From: Serratia liquefaciens ATCC 27592
GTDB lineage: Bacteria; Pseudomonadota; Gammaproteobacteria; Enterobacterales; Enterobacteriaceae
Direction of reading: 5' to 3'
Length of the DNA stretch: 64,000 bases
Assembly: GCF_000422085.1 (NCBI RefSeq)
Contig: NC_021741.1
Span: forward strand, 3,906,001 to 3,970,000
The notes beneath the pieces were generated by a model. The model was not told where the DNA came from and made no database searches. It worked only from the letters and a program-made list of their open reading frames with translations. The translations under genes and the position numbers were made by a program. This document shows positions 39,571-51,450 of this stretch, in pieces (the first letter of the stretch is position 1; each line of letters begins with the position of its first letter).

Positions 39571-42500
39571 TTAGCCCAGCTGCTTACGGGCGTTGCGGAA
39601 CATGCGCATCCACGGGCTGTCTTCACCCCACTCTTCCGGATGCCATGAGTTGCTGACGGTGCGGAACACACGCTCCGGATGCGGCATCATTACCGTCGCA
39701 CGCCCATTGGCGCTGGTGACGGCGGTGATACCGTTCGGCGAACCGTTCGGGTTGGCCGGGTAGCTTTCCGTTACCTGACCGGCATTATCGACAAAGCGCA
39801 ACGCTACCAGACCATGATGCTCCAGCGCCGCCAGATGTGCCGTATCGCGCACTTCGACGTGACCTTCACCATGCGATACCGCAATCGGCATACGCGAACC
39901 CGCCATCCCCTGCATGAACAGCGACGGGCTGGCCGCCACTTCCACCAGGCTGAAACGGGCCTCGAAACGGTCTGACAGGTTACGTACGAAACGCGGCCAA
40001 TGTTCGGCACCGGGGATCAGATCGCGCAGGTTCGACATCATCTGACAGCCGTTGCACACGCCCAGTGCCAGGGTCTGCGGACGGTGGAAGAAAGATTCGA
40101 ACTCGTCGCGCACGCGCTCGTTGAACAGAATCGACTTCGCCCAACCTTCGCCTGCGCCCAACACGTCACCGTAAGAGAAACCGCCGCAGGCCACCAGGGT
40201 ATGGAAGTCCTGCAGGTCACGGCGCCCTTCCAGCAGATCGCTCATGTGAACGTCCACCGCATCAAAGCCGGCGCGATGGAATGCTGCCGCCATCTCAACG
40301 TGGGAGTTAACGCCCTGCTCGCGCAGTACCGCCACTTTAGGACGTGCCCCCTTGGCGATATAAGGTGCCGCAATATCTTCTTCAGGTGCGAAGCTCAGTT
40401 TGACGTTCAGGCCAGGATCGCGTTCATTCTGCTTGGCCTGGTGCTCCTGATCGGCACATTCAGGGTTATCGCGCAGGCGCTGCATCTGCCAGGTCGTTTC
40501 CGCCCACCAGGTGCGTAACGTGGCACGGCTTTCGCTGTACACCGGTTTGTTGCCCTGGGTAATCACAAAGCGATCGCCGGCCTGTACGCTGCCGATGTGG
40601 TGCACATTGTCCGTCAGGCCATGCTGAGCAAACGCCTGTTGTACCGCTTCAAGCCGATCGGCCGTCACCTGGATCACCGCGCCCAACTCTTCGTTGAACA
40701 GCGCTGCCAGCGCGTCGTCGCCCAACCCTTGAATATCTACCTGTACACCGCAGTGGCCGGCAAACGCCATTTCCGCCAGCGTCACCAACAGGCCGCCATC
40801 GGAGCGGTCGTGGTAGGCCAGCAGTGCGCGGTCGGCGACCAATTGTTGCATCGCGTTGAAGAAGCCTGCCAGTTGCTCGACGTTACGCACATCGGCCGGT
40901 TTGTCGCCCAGTTGACGGTAAACCTGTGCCAGCGCAGTGGCGCCCAGCGCGTTATGGCCGTTACCCAGGTCGATGAGCAGCAATGCCGTGTCGCCCTTGT
41001 CGGTACGCAGTTGTGGCGTCACGGTGTGGCGAACATCTTCCACGCGGGCAAAACCAGTGATCACCAGGGACAACGGCGACGTCATTTCGCGCTGCTCGTT
41101 GCCTTCCTGCCAGCGGGTTTTCATCGACATTGAGTCTTTGCCCACCGGAATGGTGATGCCCAGCGCCGGGCAAAGCTCTTCGCCCACCGCTTTTACCGCT
41201 TCATACAGGCCGGCATCTTCACCCGGGTGACCGGCTGCCGCCATCCAGTTAGCGGAAAGTTTGACGCGCTTGAGCGAGCCAATCTCGGTCGCCGCCAGGT
41301 TGGTCAGCGCTTCCCCCACCGCCAGACGGCCGGAAGCGGCAAAGTCCAGCAGGGCAACCGGCGCACGTTCGCCGATCGACATCGCTTCACCGTAGTAACT
41401 GTCCAGGCTGGCGGTGGTAACCGCGCAGTCGGCTACCGGGATCTGCCATGGCCCGACCATCTGATCGCGTGCCACCATGCCGGTCACGGTACGGTCGCCG
41501 ATGGTGATCAGGAAGGTTTTCTCGGCAACTGCCGGCAGGTGCAGAACGCGTTTAACCGCATCGGCCAGAGTAATGTTTTCGCGCTGTACCGGCTGGCCTT
41601 TAGCCTGCAAACGAGTCACGTCGCGCGTCATCTTCGGCGTTTTGCCCAGCAGCACGTCCAACGGCATGTCGATCGGCTGGTTGTCGAAATGGCTGTCGTT
41701 CAGCGTCAAATGCTGTTCTTCGGTGGCTTCACCGATCACCGCATAAGGGGCACGCTCACGGCGGCAAATCTCGTCGAACTGCGCCATCTGCGCCGGGGCA
41801 ATCGCCATCACATAGCGTTCCTGTGATTCATTGCACCAGACTTCCAGCGGGCTCATGCCCGGTTCGTCGTTAAGGATATCGCGCAGTTCGAAACGGCCGC
41901 CGCGGCCACCGTCGCTGACCAGCTCCGGCATGGCGTTAGACAAACCGCCCGCCCCCACATCGTGGATAAACAGAATCGGGTTCTGTTCGCCCAACTGCCA
42001 GCAGCGGTCGATCACTTCCTGGCAGCGGCGCTCCATTTCCGGGTTGTCGCGCTGTACCGAGGCAAAATCCAGATCGGCGTCGGACTGGCCGGAGGCCATA
42101 GAAGAGGCTGCGCCGCCGCCCAGACCGATGTTCATCGCCGGGCCACCCAGCACCACCAGTTTGGCGCCGACGGTGATTTCACCTTTTTGCACGTGATCGG
42201 CGCGGATGTTGCCGATACCGCCCGCCAGCATGATCGGTTTGTGATAACCGCGCAGCTCGACGCCGTTATGGCTGTTAACCTGTTCTTCGTAGGTACGGAA
42301 GTATCCCACCAGCGCCGGACGGCCAAATTCATTATTGAACGCCGCGCCGCCCAATGGGCCGTCGGTCATGATATCCAGTGCGGTTACGATGCGATCCGGC
42401 TTGCCAAAATCCTGCTCCCAGGGCTGCTCGAAGCCGGGAATGCGCAGGTTGGAAACCGAGAAGCCCACCAGACCGGCTTTGGGTTTGGCACCGCGACCTG

Positions 42501-43461
42501 TAGCGCCTTCGTCGCGGATCTCGCCACCGGAACCGGTAGCGGCACCCGGCCACGGGGAGATCGCCGTCGGGTGGTTATGGGTTTCCACCTTCATCAGGAT
42601 ATGGGCCTCTTCCTGATGATAGTCATACTGACCGCTTTGCGGCGCAGCGAAGAAACGGCCAACCTGTGAACCTTCCATCACGGCGGCGTTGTCTTTATAA
42701 GCCGACAGCACATAATCCGGCGTCTGCTCGAAGGTGTTTTTGATCATTTTGAACAGCGACTTCGGCTGCTGTTCGCCGTCGATGATCCAATCGGCGTTGA
42801 AAATTTTATGACGGCAGTGCTCCGAGTTGGCCTGCGCGAACATATAGAGTTCGATATCCGTCGGGTTGCGCCCCAGCCCGGTAAAGGCATTCAGCAGATA
42901 GTCGATTTCGTCTTCGGCCAGCGCCAGACCCAGCTTGAGGTTGGCCTGTTCCAGCGCGCTGCGCCCTTCCCCCAGCATATCGATCGCCTGATAAGGCGCC
43001 GGCTGATGCTGAGCAAACAGCTGTTCTGCCTGTTGCAAGCTGCTGAAGACGGTTTCCATCATCCGGTCGTGCAGCAATGCGGCAAGCTGTTGCCACTGCG
43101 CTTCAGTCAGCGTCGGTGCCTTGACGTAAAACGCCAGACCGCGCTCCAACCGCACCACCTGCTTCAAACCGCAGTTATGGGCGATATCGGTGGCTTTGGA
43201 AGACCAGGGAGAAATGGTGCCCGGACGCGGTGTCACCAACAGCAGGCGACCTTCAGGGGCATGTTCGGCGAGAGAGGGACCGTACTTGAGCAGGCGCGTG
43301 AGCTTGCCGTGTTCTTCGGCATTGAGCGGTGCGCTAACATCGGCAAAGTGGACGTACTCGGCGTAGATATCACTGACCGGAAGTTGGGCGTCCTGACAGC
43401 GGGACAACAGTTTGGTAACACGAAAAGCCGACAAAGCGGGCGAACCACGCAGTATTTCCAT
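39571..43461 (-). CDS. purL: Phosphoribosylformylglycinamidine synthase
   Basis: A 1296-residue large-type FGAR amidotransferase from the ATG at 43461 ([14 protein letters not shown]). It uses glutamine and ATP to convert FGAR to FGAM in purine synthesis. The N-terminal and linker domains are followed by the synthase core ([20 protein letters not shown]) and a C-terminal class I glutaminase with the nucleophile in [12 protein letters not shown] and the His-Glu pair near MMPHPERVF. The length matches E. coli PurL. A PurR box lies about 100 bases upstream. Confidence 0.98.
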   Translation of the reverse strand: MEILRGSPALSAFRVTKLLSRCQDAQLPVSDIYAEYVHFADVSAPLNAEEHGKLTRLLKYGPSLAEHAPEGRLLLVTPRPGTISPWSSKATDIAHNCGLKQVVRLERGLAFYVKAPTLTEAQWQQLAALLHDRMMETVFSSLQQAEQLFAQHQPAPYQAIDMLGEGRSALEQANLKLGLALAEDEIDYLLNAFTGLGRNPTDIELYMFAQANSEHCRHKIFNADWIIDGEQQPKSLFKMIKNTFEQTPDYVLSAYKDNAAVMEGSQVGRFFAAPQSGQYDYHQEEAHILMKVETHNHPTAISPWPGAATGSGGEIRDEGATGRGAKPKAGLVGFSVSNLRIPGFEQPWEQDFGKPDRIVTALDIMTDGPLGGAAFNNEFGRPALVGYFRTYEEQVNSHNGVELRGYHKPIMLAGGIGNIRADHVQKGEITVGAKLVVLGGPAMNIGLGGGAASSMASGQSDADLDFASVQRDNPEMERRCQEVIDRCWQLGEQNPILFIHDVGAGGLSNAMPELVSDGGRGGRFELRDILNDEPGMSPLEVWCNESQERYVMAIAPAQMAQFDEICRRERAPYAVIGEATEEQHLTLNDSHFDNQPIDMPLDVLLGKTPKMTRDVTRLQAKGQPVQRENITLADAVKRVLHLPAVAEKTFLITIGDRTVTGMVARDQMVGPWQIPVADCAVTTASLDSYYGEAMSIGERAPVALLDFAASGRLAVGEALTNLAATEIGSLKRVKLSANWMAAAGHPGEDAGLYEAVKAVGEELCPALGITIPVGKDSMSMKTRWQEGNEQREMTSPLSLVITGFARVEDVRHTVTPQLRTDKGDTALLLIDLGNGHNALGATALAQVYRQLGDKPADVRNVEQLAGFFNAMQQLVADRALLAYHDRSDGGLLVTLAEMAFAGHCGVQVDIQGLGDDALAALFNEELGAVIQVTADRLEAVQQAFAQHGLTDNVHHIGSVQAGDRFVITQGNKPVYSESRATLRTWWAETTWQMQRLRDNPECADQEHQAKQNERDPGLNVKLSFAPEEDIAAPYIAKGARPKVAVLREQGVNSHVEMAAAFHRAGFDAVDVHMSDLLEGRRDLQDFHTLVACGGFSYGDVLGAGEGWAKSILFNERVRDEFESFFHRPQTLALGVCNGCQMMSNLRDLIPGAEHWPRFVRNLSDRFEARFSLVEVAASPSLFMQGMAGSRMPIAVSHGEGHVEVRDTAHLAALEHHGLVALRFVDNAGQVTESYPANPNGSPNGITAVTSANGRATVMMPHPERVFRTVSNSWHPEEWGEDSPWMRMFRNARKQLG

Positions 43462-43558
43462 AATCAAAGTTCTCTCGTCTTCGAAGCAACTGACTTCAGC
43501 ACTTCATTGGGCGCAACAGGGGGAAAACGCGCGCCATTATAGAGAATCTGCGCGACAG

Positions 43559-43574
43559 ACGAAACCGTTTGCGT
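43559..43574. promoter_or_regulatory. PurR box of purL
   Basis: ACGAAACCGTTTGCGT differs from the palindromic PurR consensus ACGCAAACGTTTGCGT at only a few positions. On the minus strand a -10 TATAAT lies at 43536-43541, so the box would overlap the -35 region. Confidence 0.7.
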
Positions 43575-43698
43575 AGCTATTATTGATAAAAGCTGTTCGC
43601 GCCATCGAATTGTCATAACGTATCAATAAAGTTGCACGCTGGCGTTTTGTTGCGCAAAATGCCCCGGCACTGGTGATTTAACCATAAGAAAAAGCGTG

Positions 43699-45201
43699 AT
43701 GACAATCGGCAGTGCACCTGTGCCACCACTGGATAACTATTTGAAACGCCTTAAAATAAACTACATTCTAATCGGTGTTGTCACCCTGCTTCTGGCGCTC
43801 GCCCTGTGGCCCAATATTACCTGGCGCGGCGGCCAGGGCGGGCAACTCGAAGAGATCAAATCCCGCGGAGAGTTGCGTATCAGTACGCTAAACTCGCCGT
43901 TAACCTATTTCACCACCAAGCAGGGGCCAAGTGGCCTCGACTACGAGCTGGCGAAACGTTTCGCCAACTATCTGGGGGTGAAATTGGTGGTGATCCCGCA
44001 TAAGAACATCAACGACCTGTTCGACGATCTGGACGATGACGATGCCGACCTGCTGGCCGCCGGCCTGATCTACAATCAGGATCGTCTCAGTCGCGCCCGA
44101 ACCGGCCCTGCTTACTATTCCGTTTCCCAGCAGTTGGTTTATCGCCTGGGTACCGCACGCCCCAAAAGCTTTGCCGATATTAAAGGCAAGCTGGCGGTCG
44201 CCTCCGGCTCGGCCCACGTCAGCACGCTGAAACAGCTCAAACAAAGTAAATTCCCGGACCTCAGTTGGGAAGCTTCCAGCGATCTCACCTCCAAAGAGCT
44301 GCTCGAGCAGGTCGCCGACGGCAAACTGGATTACACCCTCGGCGACTCCGTGACCATCGCCCTGCTGCAGCGCATCCATCCGCAGCTGGCGGTGGCTTTC
44401 GACGTCACCGATGAAGAACCTGTCACCTGGTACCTGAAGCGCGGCACCGACGACAGCCTGTACGCGGCCATGCTGGATTTTTACAGCCAGATGGTGGATG
44501 ACGGCACGCTGGCGCGACTGGAAGAGAAATACCTCGGCCACGTGGGCAGTTTCGATTACGTTGATACCAAAACCTTCCTGTCGGCGATAGATTCGGTACT
44601 GCCCACCTTCCGTTCGCTGTTTGAAAAATACGCCAGCGAGATCGACTGGAAGCTGCTGGCCGCCATTGCCTATCAGGAATCGCACTGGAATCCGCAGGCC
44701 ACTTCACCCACCGGCGTTCGCGGTCTGATGATGCTGACGCGGGCCACCGCCGACGGTCTGGGGGTTAACGATCGCCTCGATCCCGAGGAGAGCATTCAGG
44801 GGGGCGCACTCTATTTACAGCGGCTGATGGCCAAGGTGCCCGACAGCGTGCCGGAAGATGAGCGTATCTGGTTTGCGCTGGCGGCCTACAACATGGGCTG
44901 GGGCCATATGCTCGACGCCCGCAAGCTGACCAAAATGCAAAAAGGCAACCCGGACAGTTGGGTCGACGTCAAACAGCGCCTGCCAATGCTCAGCCAGAAG
45001 CGCTACTACCCGCAGTTGACCTACGGCTATGCGCGCGGACGCGAAGCCTATAACTACGTGGAAAACATCCGCCGCTATCAGGTCAGCCTGGTGGGGTATC
45101 TGCAAGAAAGGGAAAGAAAGGCGGCTCAGGAAGCGGCCGAACAGGCGGAGCTGGGGAAAGGCTATCCGGCCGTGGCGCCGGAGTTGGCACTTAACTTCTG
45201 A
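43699..45201 (+). CDS. mltF: Membrane-bound lytic murein transglycosylase F
   Basis: The product has 500 residues from the ATG at 43699; a GTG at 43696 and a TTG at 43741 (giving [12 protein letters not shown], aligned with the E. coli start) are alternatives. A membrane signal segment lies near residues 22-40. It is followed by an SBP_bac_3-type domain ([33 protein letters not shown]) and a C-terminal SLT domain with the catalytic Glu in [19 protein letters not shown]. It cleaves peptidoglycan to 1,6-anhydro products, which links to the MurNAc recycling genes nearby. Confidence 0.95.
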   Translation: MTIGSAPVPPLDNYLKRLKINYILIGVVTLLLALALWPNITWRGGQGGQLEEIKSRGELRISTLNSPLTYFTTKQGPSGLDYELAKRFANYLGVKLVVIPHKNINDLFDDLDDDDADLLAAGLIYNQDRLSRARTGPAYYSVSQQLVYRLGTARPKSFADIKGKLAVASGSAHVSTLKQLKQSKFPDLSWEASSDLTSKELLEQVADGKLDYTLGDSVTIALLQRIHPQLAVAFDVTDEEPVTWYLKRGTDDSLYAAMLDFYSQMVDDGTLARLEEKYLGHVGSFDYVDTKTFLSAIDSVLPTFRSLFEKYASEIDWKLLAAIAYQESHWNPQATSPTGVRGLMMLTRATADGLGVNDRLDPEESIQGGALYLQRLMAKVPDSVPEDERIWFALAAYNMGWGHMLDARKLTKMQKGNPDSWVDVKQRLPMLSQKRYYPQLTYGYARGREAYNYVENIRRYQVSLVGYLQERERKAAQEAAEQAELGKGYPAVAPELALNF

Positions 45202-45834
<633 letters not shown>

Positions 45835-45898
45835 CTATCGCTTGAAATTCAACCGGTATATACTTGTCTATTAACAGTGTTTTTCAAGGATAGAAAAC

Positions 45899-46951
45899 AT
45901 GAAATTCAGCAAGAAGAACGCCACCATCGTGCGCAAAGCACTGGACGGCTGGGTAGATGAAGGTGCGCTAACGGCGCAACAGCAGCAACAGCTGCTGCAA
46001 CTCGTTGAAGTACAGCCCTTCGACTGGCGACGGCTGGCACGTTATGCATTTCTCGCCGCGCTGGCTTCGCTGGTGATTGCCATAAGCAGCCTGTTCGCCG
46101 ACAGCATGTTACTTTACCGCTTGGGTGAATTGTTCCGTTTCGATGCGCCGGTACGTATGATAATTGCCGCCATGTTAGCCGCTCTTTGCTATGTCTGGGC
46201 GCTGAACCGTCGCAGTCAACATCCGGAGAAACGCTATGGTAATGAAGCCGCCTTGTTCGTTGCCGTGCTGTTCACCGCCTGCGCCCTGTGGCAAATGGGG
46301 GTCTGGCTGGATAACGGCAGTGGCCGAGTTTCATTGCTGCTGATGTTCGCCGCGCTGCTGTATGGCGTGATTGGCTGGTGCGGCCGCTCAGGGCTGGTAT
46401 GGTGGTTTGCCCTGCTGTCGCTCGGCAATGCTTTTGGTGCCGAGACCGGCTATCTGTCCGGATGGGGCGCTTATTGGCTGGGCATGAGTTTCCCGATCCG
46501 CTTTATCGCCTTTGGCGTGGTGCTGATCGCCGCGGCGCTGCTGTTGCAACCACTGCTCGCTCGCCGTGGACTGGAGCGAGTTTCGCTGGCGATGGGCTTG
46601 CTGTATCTGTTCATCGCGCTGTGGCTGTTGTCGATCTTTGGTAATTATGGCGATCTCGACAGCTGGTATAACGCACGCCAGATTGAACTGCTCCACTGGA
46701 GTCTGTTGTTCGGCATCGCCGCCGTCGGGTGCATCTGGCTGGGGCTGAAACGCGACGATGCCATGCTGCGTGGGTTTGGATTGACCTTCCTCGGTATTAA
46801 CCTTTATACCCGCTTCTTCGAATTTTTCTGGAACGCCATGCCCAAGGCAATTTTCTTTGTGGTGCTCGGCCTGAGCCTATGGGCGCTGGGGCATTACGCG
46901 GAAAAAGTCTGGCAATTGGGCCGTAAGCCGCACGACCAAACCGATGATTGA
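45899..46951 (+). CDS. DUF2157 membrane protein
   Basis: A 350-residue inner-membrane protein. A short soluble N-terminus (residues 1-45, with LDGWVDEGALTAQQQQQLL, the DUF2157 signature region) is followed by about ten hydrophobic segments to the end. The function of the family is unknown. An AAGGA ribosome site precedes the start. It stands alone, between tadA (opposite strand) and yiaY. Confidence 0.8.
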   Translation: MKFSKKNATIVRKALDGWVDEGALTAQQQQQLLQLVEVQPFDWRRLARYAFLAALASLVIAISSLFADSMLLYRLGELFRFDAPVRMIIAAMLAALCYVWALNRRSQHPEKRYGNEAALFVAVLFTACALWQMGVWLDNGSGRVSLLLMFAALLYGVIGWCGRSGLVWWFALLSLGNAFGAETGYLSGWGAYWLGMSFPIRFIAFGVVLIAAALLLQPLLARRGLERVSLAMGLLYLFIALWLLSIFGNYGDLDSWYNARQIELLHWSLLFGIAAVGCIWLGLKRDDAMLRGFGLTFLGINLYTRFFEFFWNAMPKAIFFVVLGLSLWALGHYAEKVWQLGRKPHDQTDD

Positions 46952-47150
46952 ACCCATGCGGTTTTAACGGTAAGAGTTACTGCTGGGTTTGACTCTAATC
47001 GGGTTAAACCCACAAAGTGTAAATGGTTAAACTAAAACTAAATCAATCACCTGACCTAACCACCTTGATGTTGCGATAGATCATGATGACTTAATAATTA
47101 GCGGAGTAGTGTTTGAGGCAAGCAATAAAGCTTTTATCCAGGAGTGATTT

Positions 47151-48302
47151 ATGGCTGCCTCAACTTTCTTTATCCCTTCCGTCAATATGATTGGCTCCGG
47201 CTGTCTGGACGAAGCGGCAAAGACCATGAAACAACAGGGGTTGCGCCGAGCGTTGATCGTGACCGACAAAGTGTTGAATAACATTGGCGTAGTGGCTCAG
47301 GTTCAACAGTTGCTGACCGCACAACAGATCGAAAGCTGTGTTTATGACGGTACTCACCCTAACCCCACCACGTCGAACGTGAAACAGGGACTAGCGCTGC
47401 TGCAGGAGCATCAATGCGACTGCGTGATCTCCCTGGGGGGCGGCTCACCGCACGATTGCGCCAAAGGCATCGCGCTGCTGGCCACCAACTGCGGCGACAT
47501 CAAGGACTATGAAGGCGTAGACCGCTCTGCAAAACCGCAGTTGCCGATGATCGCCATCAATACCACCGCCGGCACCGCCTCTGAAATGACCCGTTTTTGC
47601 ATCATCACCGATGAAGCACGCCACATAAAAATGGCGATTGTCGACAAACACGTTACGCCGATCCTGTCGGTAAACGATCCGCATCTGATGGCCGGGATGC
47701 CGAAAGGCCTGACCGCCGCCACCGGGATGGATGCCTTAACCCACGCGATTGAGGCCTACGTTTCCAGCGCCGCCAACCCGATTACCGACGCCTGTGCGTT
47801 GAAGGCCGTCACCATGATCGCCGAATCGCTGCGCGACGCCGTTGCCGACGGCAGCAATATGCAAGCGCGCGAAAATATGGCCTATGCCCAATTCCTGGCT
47901 GGGATGGCCTTCAACAACGCTTCTCTCGGTTATGTACATGCGATGGCTCACCAGCTCGGCGGTTTCTACGATCTGCCGCATGGGGTGTGTAATGCGGTGT
48001 TGCTGCCACACGTGCAGGAATTTAACGCCAGCGTTTGTGCGTCTCGCCTGAAAGATATCGCCGCCGCCATGGGGCTGGATGTAAGCTACCTTAATGACCA
48101 GCAGGGTGCCGCGGCCTGTATTGCAGCCATTAGATTACTGGCGCAAGACGTTGGCATCCCGGCCGGGCTGCGTGATTTGCAGGTGAAAGAACAGGATCTG
48201 GATACGTTGGCCACCAACGCGCTGAAAGACGCTTGCGGCTTCACTAACCCAATACAGGCCACTCACGCGCAGATTGTCGCCATTTTCCGCGCGGCAATGT
48301 AA
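47151..48302 (+). CDS. yiaY: Iron-containing alcohol dehydrogenase YiaY-type
   Basis: A 383-residue group III alcohol dehydrogenase, collinear with E. coli YiaY. The NAD-binding [11 protein letters not shown] and the iron ligands in [21 protein letters not shown] and LPHGVCNA are present. It interconverts small alcohols and aldehydes. The 199-base gap before it shows a CAGGAG ribosome site but no clear operator. It is followed by a strong bidirectional terminator. Confidence 0.92.
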   Translation: MAASTFFIPSVNMIGSGCLDEAAKTMKQQGLRRALIVTDKVLNNIGVVAQVQQLLTAQQIESCVYDGTHPNPTTSNVKQGLALLQEHQCDCVISLGGGSPHDCAKGIALLATNCGDIKDYEGVDRSAKPQLPMIAINTTAGTASEMTRFCIITDEARHIKMAIVDKHVTPILSVNDPHLMAGMPKGLTAATGMDALTHAIEAYVSSAANPITDACALKAVTMIAESLRDAVADGSNMQARENMAYAQFLAGMAFNNASLGYVHAMAHQLGGFYDLPHGVCNAVLLPHVQEFNASVCASRLKDIAAAMGLDVSYLNDQQGAAACIAAIRLLAQDVGIPAGLRDLQVKEQDLDTLATNALKDACGFTNPIQATHAQIVAIFRAAM

Positions 48303-48317
48303 GCCATCAAAAACGGC

Positions 48318-48342
48318 AAAGGGCGGAAAATCCGCCCTTTGG
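48318..48342. terminator. Bidirectional terminator between yiaY and pgpC
   Basis: The stem AAAGGGCGGA/TCCGCCCTTT with a 3-base loop lies between two convergent genes. Confidence 0.8.
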
Positions 48343-48999
48343 TTATTCCAACTGCTGCAGCTCACCCAGTTTACTGACTCGCCAGCGGTGCTCGCAGAAA
48401 TACAACAGCGGGTTATCCTGCTTGCTGTCGCTATAGCCGCTATACAGCTTGAGCGGCGTGCCTAGACGTTGTTCCAACTGCGTCACCTTCTGGACACCCA
48501 GGCAACGTAACGCCAGCACCCAACCACCGTAACGCCGCAGGATGCGGCTGCCCACCAAGTGAATCTGCGGCAGAAAGGCCGAATCCTGATACACCTGCTC
48601 CACCAGCCGTTCCGGTGAACCGGTAATCAACCATACCTGCGCATCATGCGCCTCGAGGTACTGCCGCAAACGCATTTGCACCACCGGGAAAGCGGTCACC
48701 TTATTGCGGAAATAAGTCACAAAACGCTGCTCCAGCGCCTTTAACCTGGCCTCCGAACGCCCAAAGGTGATCGACCACAGCAGTACGCTCATTGGCCAAC
48801 GGGCTGCACGGCCCATCACCAGCAGCGCCAACCCGACAACCGGCAGCAGCGGTACCACCAGCAGCAGATTCAACGGCAGATGGCGCAGCAAAAAACGCAA
48901 GAAACTGCCAAACATGTCTTCCTGATGCAGCGTGCCGTCCAGATCAAAGAACACCACGCGGCGGCCTTCCCCGGCCTGCTGGCTCTGTTTCTCGCTCAA
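48343..48999 (-). CDS. pgpC: Phosphatidylglycerophosphatase C
   Basis: A 218-residue HAD-family phosphatase. The nucleophile motif is FFDLDGTLHQEDMF, a membrane-associated hydrophobic segment lies at about 38-62, and motif II is WLITGSPERLVEQV. It dephosphorylates phosphatidylglycerophosphate to phosphatidylglycerol. It lies beside tadA in E. coli; here the DUF2157 gene and yiaY intervene. Its start lies 3 bases after the murP stop. Confidence 0.92.
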   Translation of the reverse strand: MSEKQSQQAGEGRRVVFFDLDGTLHQEDMFGSFLRFLLRHLPLNLLLVVPLLPVVGLALLVMGRAARWPMSVLLWSITFGRSEARLKALEQRFVTYFRNKVTAFPVVQMRLRQYLEAHDAQVWLITGSPERLVEQVYQDSAFLPQIHLVGSRILRRYGGWVLALRCLGVQKVTQLEQRLGTPLKLYSGYSDSKQDNPLLYFCEHRWRVSKLGELQQLE

Positions 49000-49002
49000 G
49001 GG

Positions 49003-50370
49003 CTACTCCTCAGGATCGTTGAATCCCATTATCCAGGTGAAAATAAATCCAGCGGCAATGGTAATCACCAGGCCGGTCAGATACAACATCACCTTACCCG
49101 AGACGATGGTTAACGCCAAAGGTAAACCCGAGATGCCAAAGGTAATCACCGTTGCCACTTTCCAATAGCTGATCAGCGCACCGCCCACCGCACCGCCGAG
49201 ACAGGCGGCAATAAAAGGTTTGCCCAGCGGCAGGGTGACACCAAAAATCAAGGGTTCGCCAATACCGAGAATGCCGACCGGCAACGCCCCTTTGATGACC
49301 TTTTTGAGGCGCGCATTGCGGGTTTTCATTAATACCGCCAACGCGGCCCCAACCTGCCCAACCCCGGCCATCGCCAAAATAGGCAATAGCGGGTTGGAAC
49401 CATGCGCCTGAACCAGTTCGACGTGGATCGGCACCAGGCCCTGATGTAAACCGGACAGCACCAGCGGCAGAAACAGCCCGGACAGCACCGCGCCCACCAG
49501 TAAGCCACCTTTATCGATCGCCAGATTGGCGCCGTGAGCAATCACGTCTGAAATATAACCGCCCAACGGCTGCAGGATCACAATAGCCAGGGATGCGGTC
49601 ACCAAGGTGGTGATCAGCGGGTTGAGGATCAGCTCTATCGACTCTGGCAGCCAGTTGCGCAGGCGTTTTTCGACCCAGCACATCAACGCCACCACCAACA
49701 GCACGGCAATCACCCCGCCACGCCCCGGCTGCAGCGCTTCGCCGAACAAAGTAATCTGCGCCAAAGCCGGGCTTGAGAGAATACCGGCCATCACACCGCC
49801 CATCGCCTGCGAACCGCCAAACACCCGTGCGGCGTTAACCCCCACCAAAATATTCATGATGGCAAACACCGCGCTGCCGAAAATGGCCAGCAGCCCGAGC
49901 ACGTTGGGGTAATTCACCGCCAGTTCGCCGGCAATGTCCGGCCGCTTCAACAGGTTGATGATGCCGGTAATCAGGCCAGAGGCGATGAAAGCCGGGATCA
50001 AAGGGATAAAGACATCGGCCAGCTTTTTCAGCGCACCGCTCATCGGCGCGGCATATTTCTGCTTGGCCTGTGCCTTGTTGCGGGCGATGTTGTCCCCGGC
50101 AGCCGCAACCGCAGGGGCCCCCGTGAGCAATGAGCGCATCGCGTCCACCACTTTGGCGGCGGCGCCGGGCCCGACAATGAACTGATGCTGTTCGCCCTGT
50201 TTGATGTAGCCCTTGACGCCTGGCAACTGCTTGAGCGCCGCCAGATCAAGGCGTTGCTCGTCGCTAACCTCGACGCGTACCCGTGTCATGCAGTTCTCCA
50301 GCCGGAGGATATTCCCTTCCCCACCAATGCCTGCCAGAATCTGTGTTGCCAGTGCCGTTGTTTTGTCCAT
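49003..50370 (-). CDS. murP: PTS IIBC component for N-acetylmuramic acid
   Basis: A 455-residue sugar permease. The N-terminal EIIB domain carries the phospho-cysteine Cys27 (LENCMTRVRVEV), a linker lies at about 85-105, and the EIIC membrane domain holds the GIGEPLIFGVTLPLGKPF motif. It resembles MurP, which imports MurNAc as MurNAc-6-phosphate using the glucose EIIA. The pairing with murQ supports this specificity. It follows murQ after 18 bases. Confidence 0.9.
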   Translation of the reverse strand: MDKTTALATQILAGIGGEGNILRLENCMTRVRVEVSDEQRLDLAALKQLPGVKGYIKQGEQHQFIVGPGAAAKVVDAMRSLLTGAPAVAAAGDNIARNKAQAKQKYAAPMSGALKKLADVFIPLIPAFIASGLITGIINLLKRPDIAGELAVNYPNVLGLLAIFGSAVFAIMNILVGVNAARVFGGSQAMGGVMAGILSSPALAQITLFGEALQPGRGGVIAVLLVVALMCWVEKRLRNWLPESIELILNPLITTLVTASLAIVILQPLGGYISDVIAHGANLAIDKGGLLVGAVLSGLFLPLVLSGLHQGLVPIHVELVQAHGSNPLLPILAMAGVGQVGAALAVLMKTRNARLKKVIKGALPVGILGIGEPLIFGVTLPLGKPFIAACLGGAVGGALISYWKVATVITFGISGLPLALTIVSGKVMLYLTGLVITIAAGFIFTWIMGFNDPEE

Positions 50371-50388
50371 CGCCCGCCCCAGGTGTCG

Positions 50389-51282
50389 TTAGCGCGTCAA
50401 CGCCGCGCGTAAATAGCCGTCGTGCTGCTTTAAGCGCAACTGCGCCTCTTCAGCGTCAACGCCGGCCAGAATCATCAGGATTGCCGGTTTAACCTCAAAA
50501 CCGGTCTGTGTCAGCGCCGCTTCGGCCTGACTGCGTTCAGCACCGGTGGCCTCCACCACGATGCGGCAGGCACGATCCACCAGTTTGACGTTGGTGGCTT
50601 TTACATCCACCATCAGGTTTTGGTAGACCTTCCCCAGTTTGACCATCGCTCCGGTCGACAACATGTTCAGCACCAGCTTCTGCGCGGTGCCCGACTTTAG
50701 CCGAGTGGACCCCGTCAGGGCCTCTGGTCCCACTACTGGCGAAATCGCCACCTGCGCCTCATGGGCGATCGGTGAGTCCGGATTGCAGGAGATTGCCGCC
50801 GTCGGGCAGCCCAGTTGTCGCGCATAGCGCAGCGCACCAATCACATAAGGGGTGCGCCCGGACGCCGCCAGCCCCACCACCATGTCGGTCGCGGTCAAAT
50901 TCAGTGCGATAAGATCGGCTTCACCCAACGCCGCATCATCCTCCGCGCCTTCTACCGCTTTGAGCAACGCACCCGGACCGCCGGCAATCAACCCGATGAC
51001 CATGCCATGCGGCACGCCGAAGGTTGGTGGGCATTCAGAGGCATCCAACACGCCAAGGCGGCCGCTGGTCCCGGCACCGAGATAAATCAGCCGACCGCCC
51101 GCCTTCAATGCCGCCGCAGCCAGGTCCACTGCCTGTGCGATAGCCGGCAACACCTTTTCAATCGCCTCCGGCACCTTGCGGTCTTCCTGATTGAAGCAAC
51201 TCACCATTTCCAACGTTGTCATCTCGTCGAGTCGAAGCGTGGCCGGGTTGCGGCTTTCGGATACTAATGCGCCTAAATTCAT
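50389..51282 (-). CDS. murQ: N-acetylmuramic acid 6-phosphate etherase
   Basis: A 297-residue SIS-domain lyase. The signature [20 protein letters not shown] contains the catalytic Glu, and the C-terminal helical region holds [16 protein letters not shown]. It splits the lactyl ether of MurNAc-6-phosphate to GlcNAc-6-phosphate and D-lactate. First gene of the murQP unit, divergent from the RpiR regulator. Confidence 0.96.
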   Translation of the reverse strand: MNLGALVSESRNPATLRLDEMTTLEMVSCFNQEDRKVPEAIEKVLPAIAQAVDLAAAALKAGGRLIYLGAGTSGRLGVLDASECPPTFGVPHGMVIGLIAGGPGALLKAVEGAEDDAALGEADLIALNLTATDMVVGLAASGRTPYVIGALRYARQLGCPTAAISCNPDSPIAHEAQVAISPVVGPEALTGSTRLKSGTAQKLVLNMLSTGAMVKLGKVYQNLMVDVKATNVKLVDRACRIVVEATGAERSQAEAALTQTGFEVKPAILMILAGVDAEEAQLRLKQHDGYLRAALTR

Positions 51283-51293
51283 CTCTTCACCTT

Positions 51294-51308
51294 TGAATTT
51301 TTAATTCA
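51294..51308. promoter_or_regulatory. Inverted repeat at murQ start (candidate RpiR operator)
   Basis: TGAATTTTTAATTCA is a perfect dyad just upstream of murQ; it resembles the second dyad at 51326. Confidence 0.45.
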
Positions 51309-51325
51309 CAAACTGAAATCATTAT

Positions 51326-51342
51326 TTGAATATTTTATTCAA
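51326..51342. promoter_or_regulatory. Second inverted repeat in murQ-yfhH gap
   Basis: TTGAATATTTTATTCAA is a perfect dyad sharing the TGAAT/ATTCA arms with the one at 51294. The pair looks like a two-site operator for the divergent promoters. Confidence 0.5.
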
Positions 51343-51450
51343 CAAAGCGAGCGCTTTTTGCTATTTTAAAGTCTCGCTCACAAAAAATTTTCACCGCGCG
51401 TTTTCACCTCCCACGTGGCAGAATGGCCGCTGGCCTCAAGGGAAAAATGA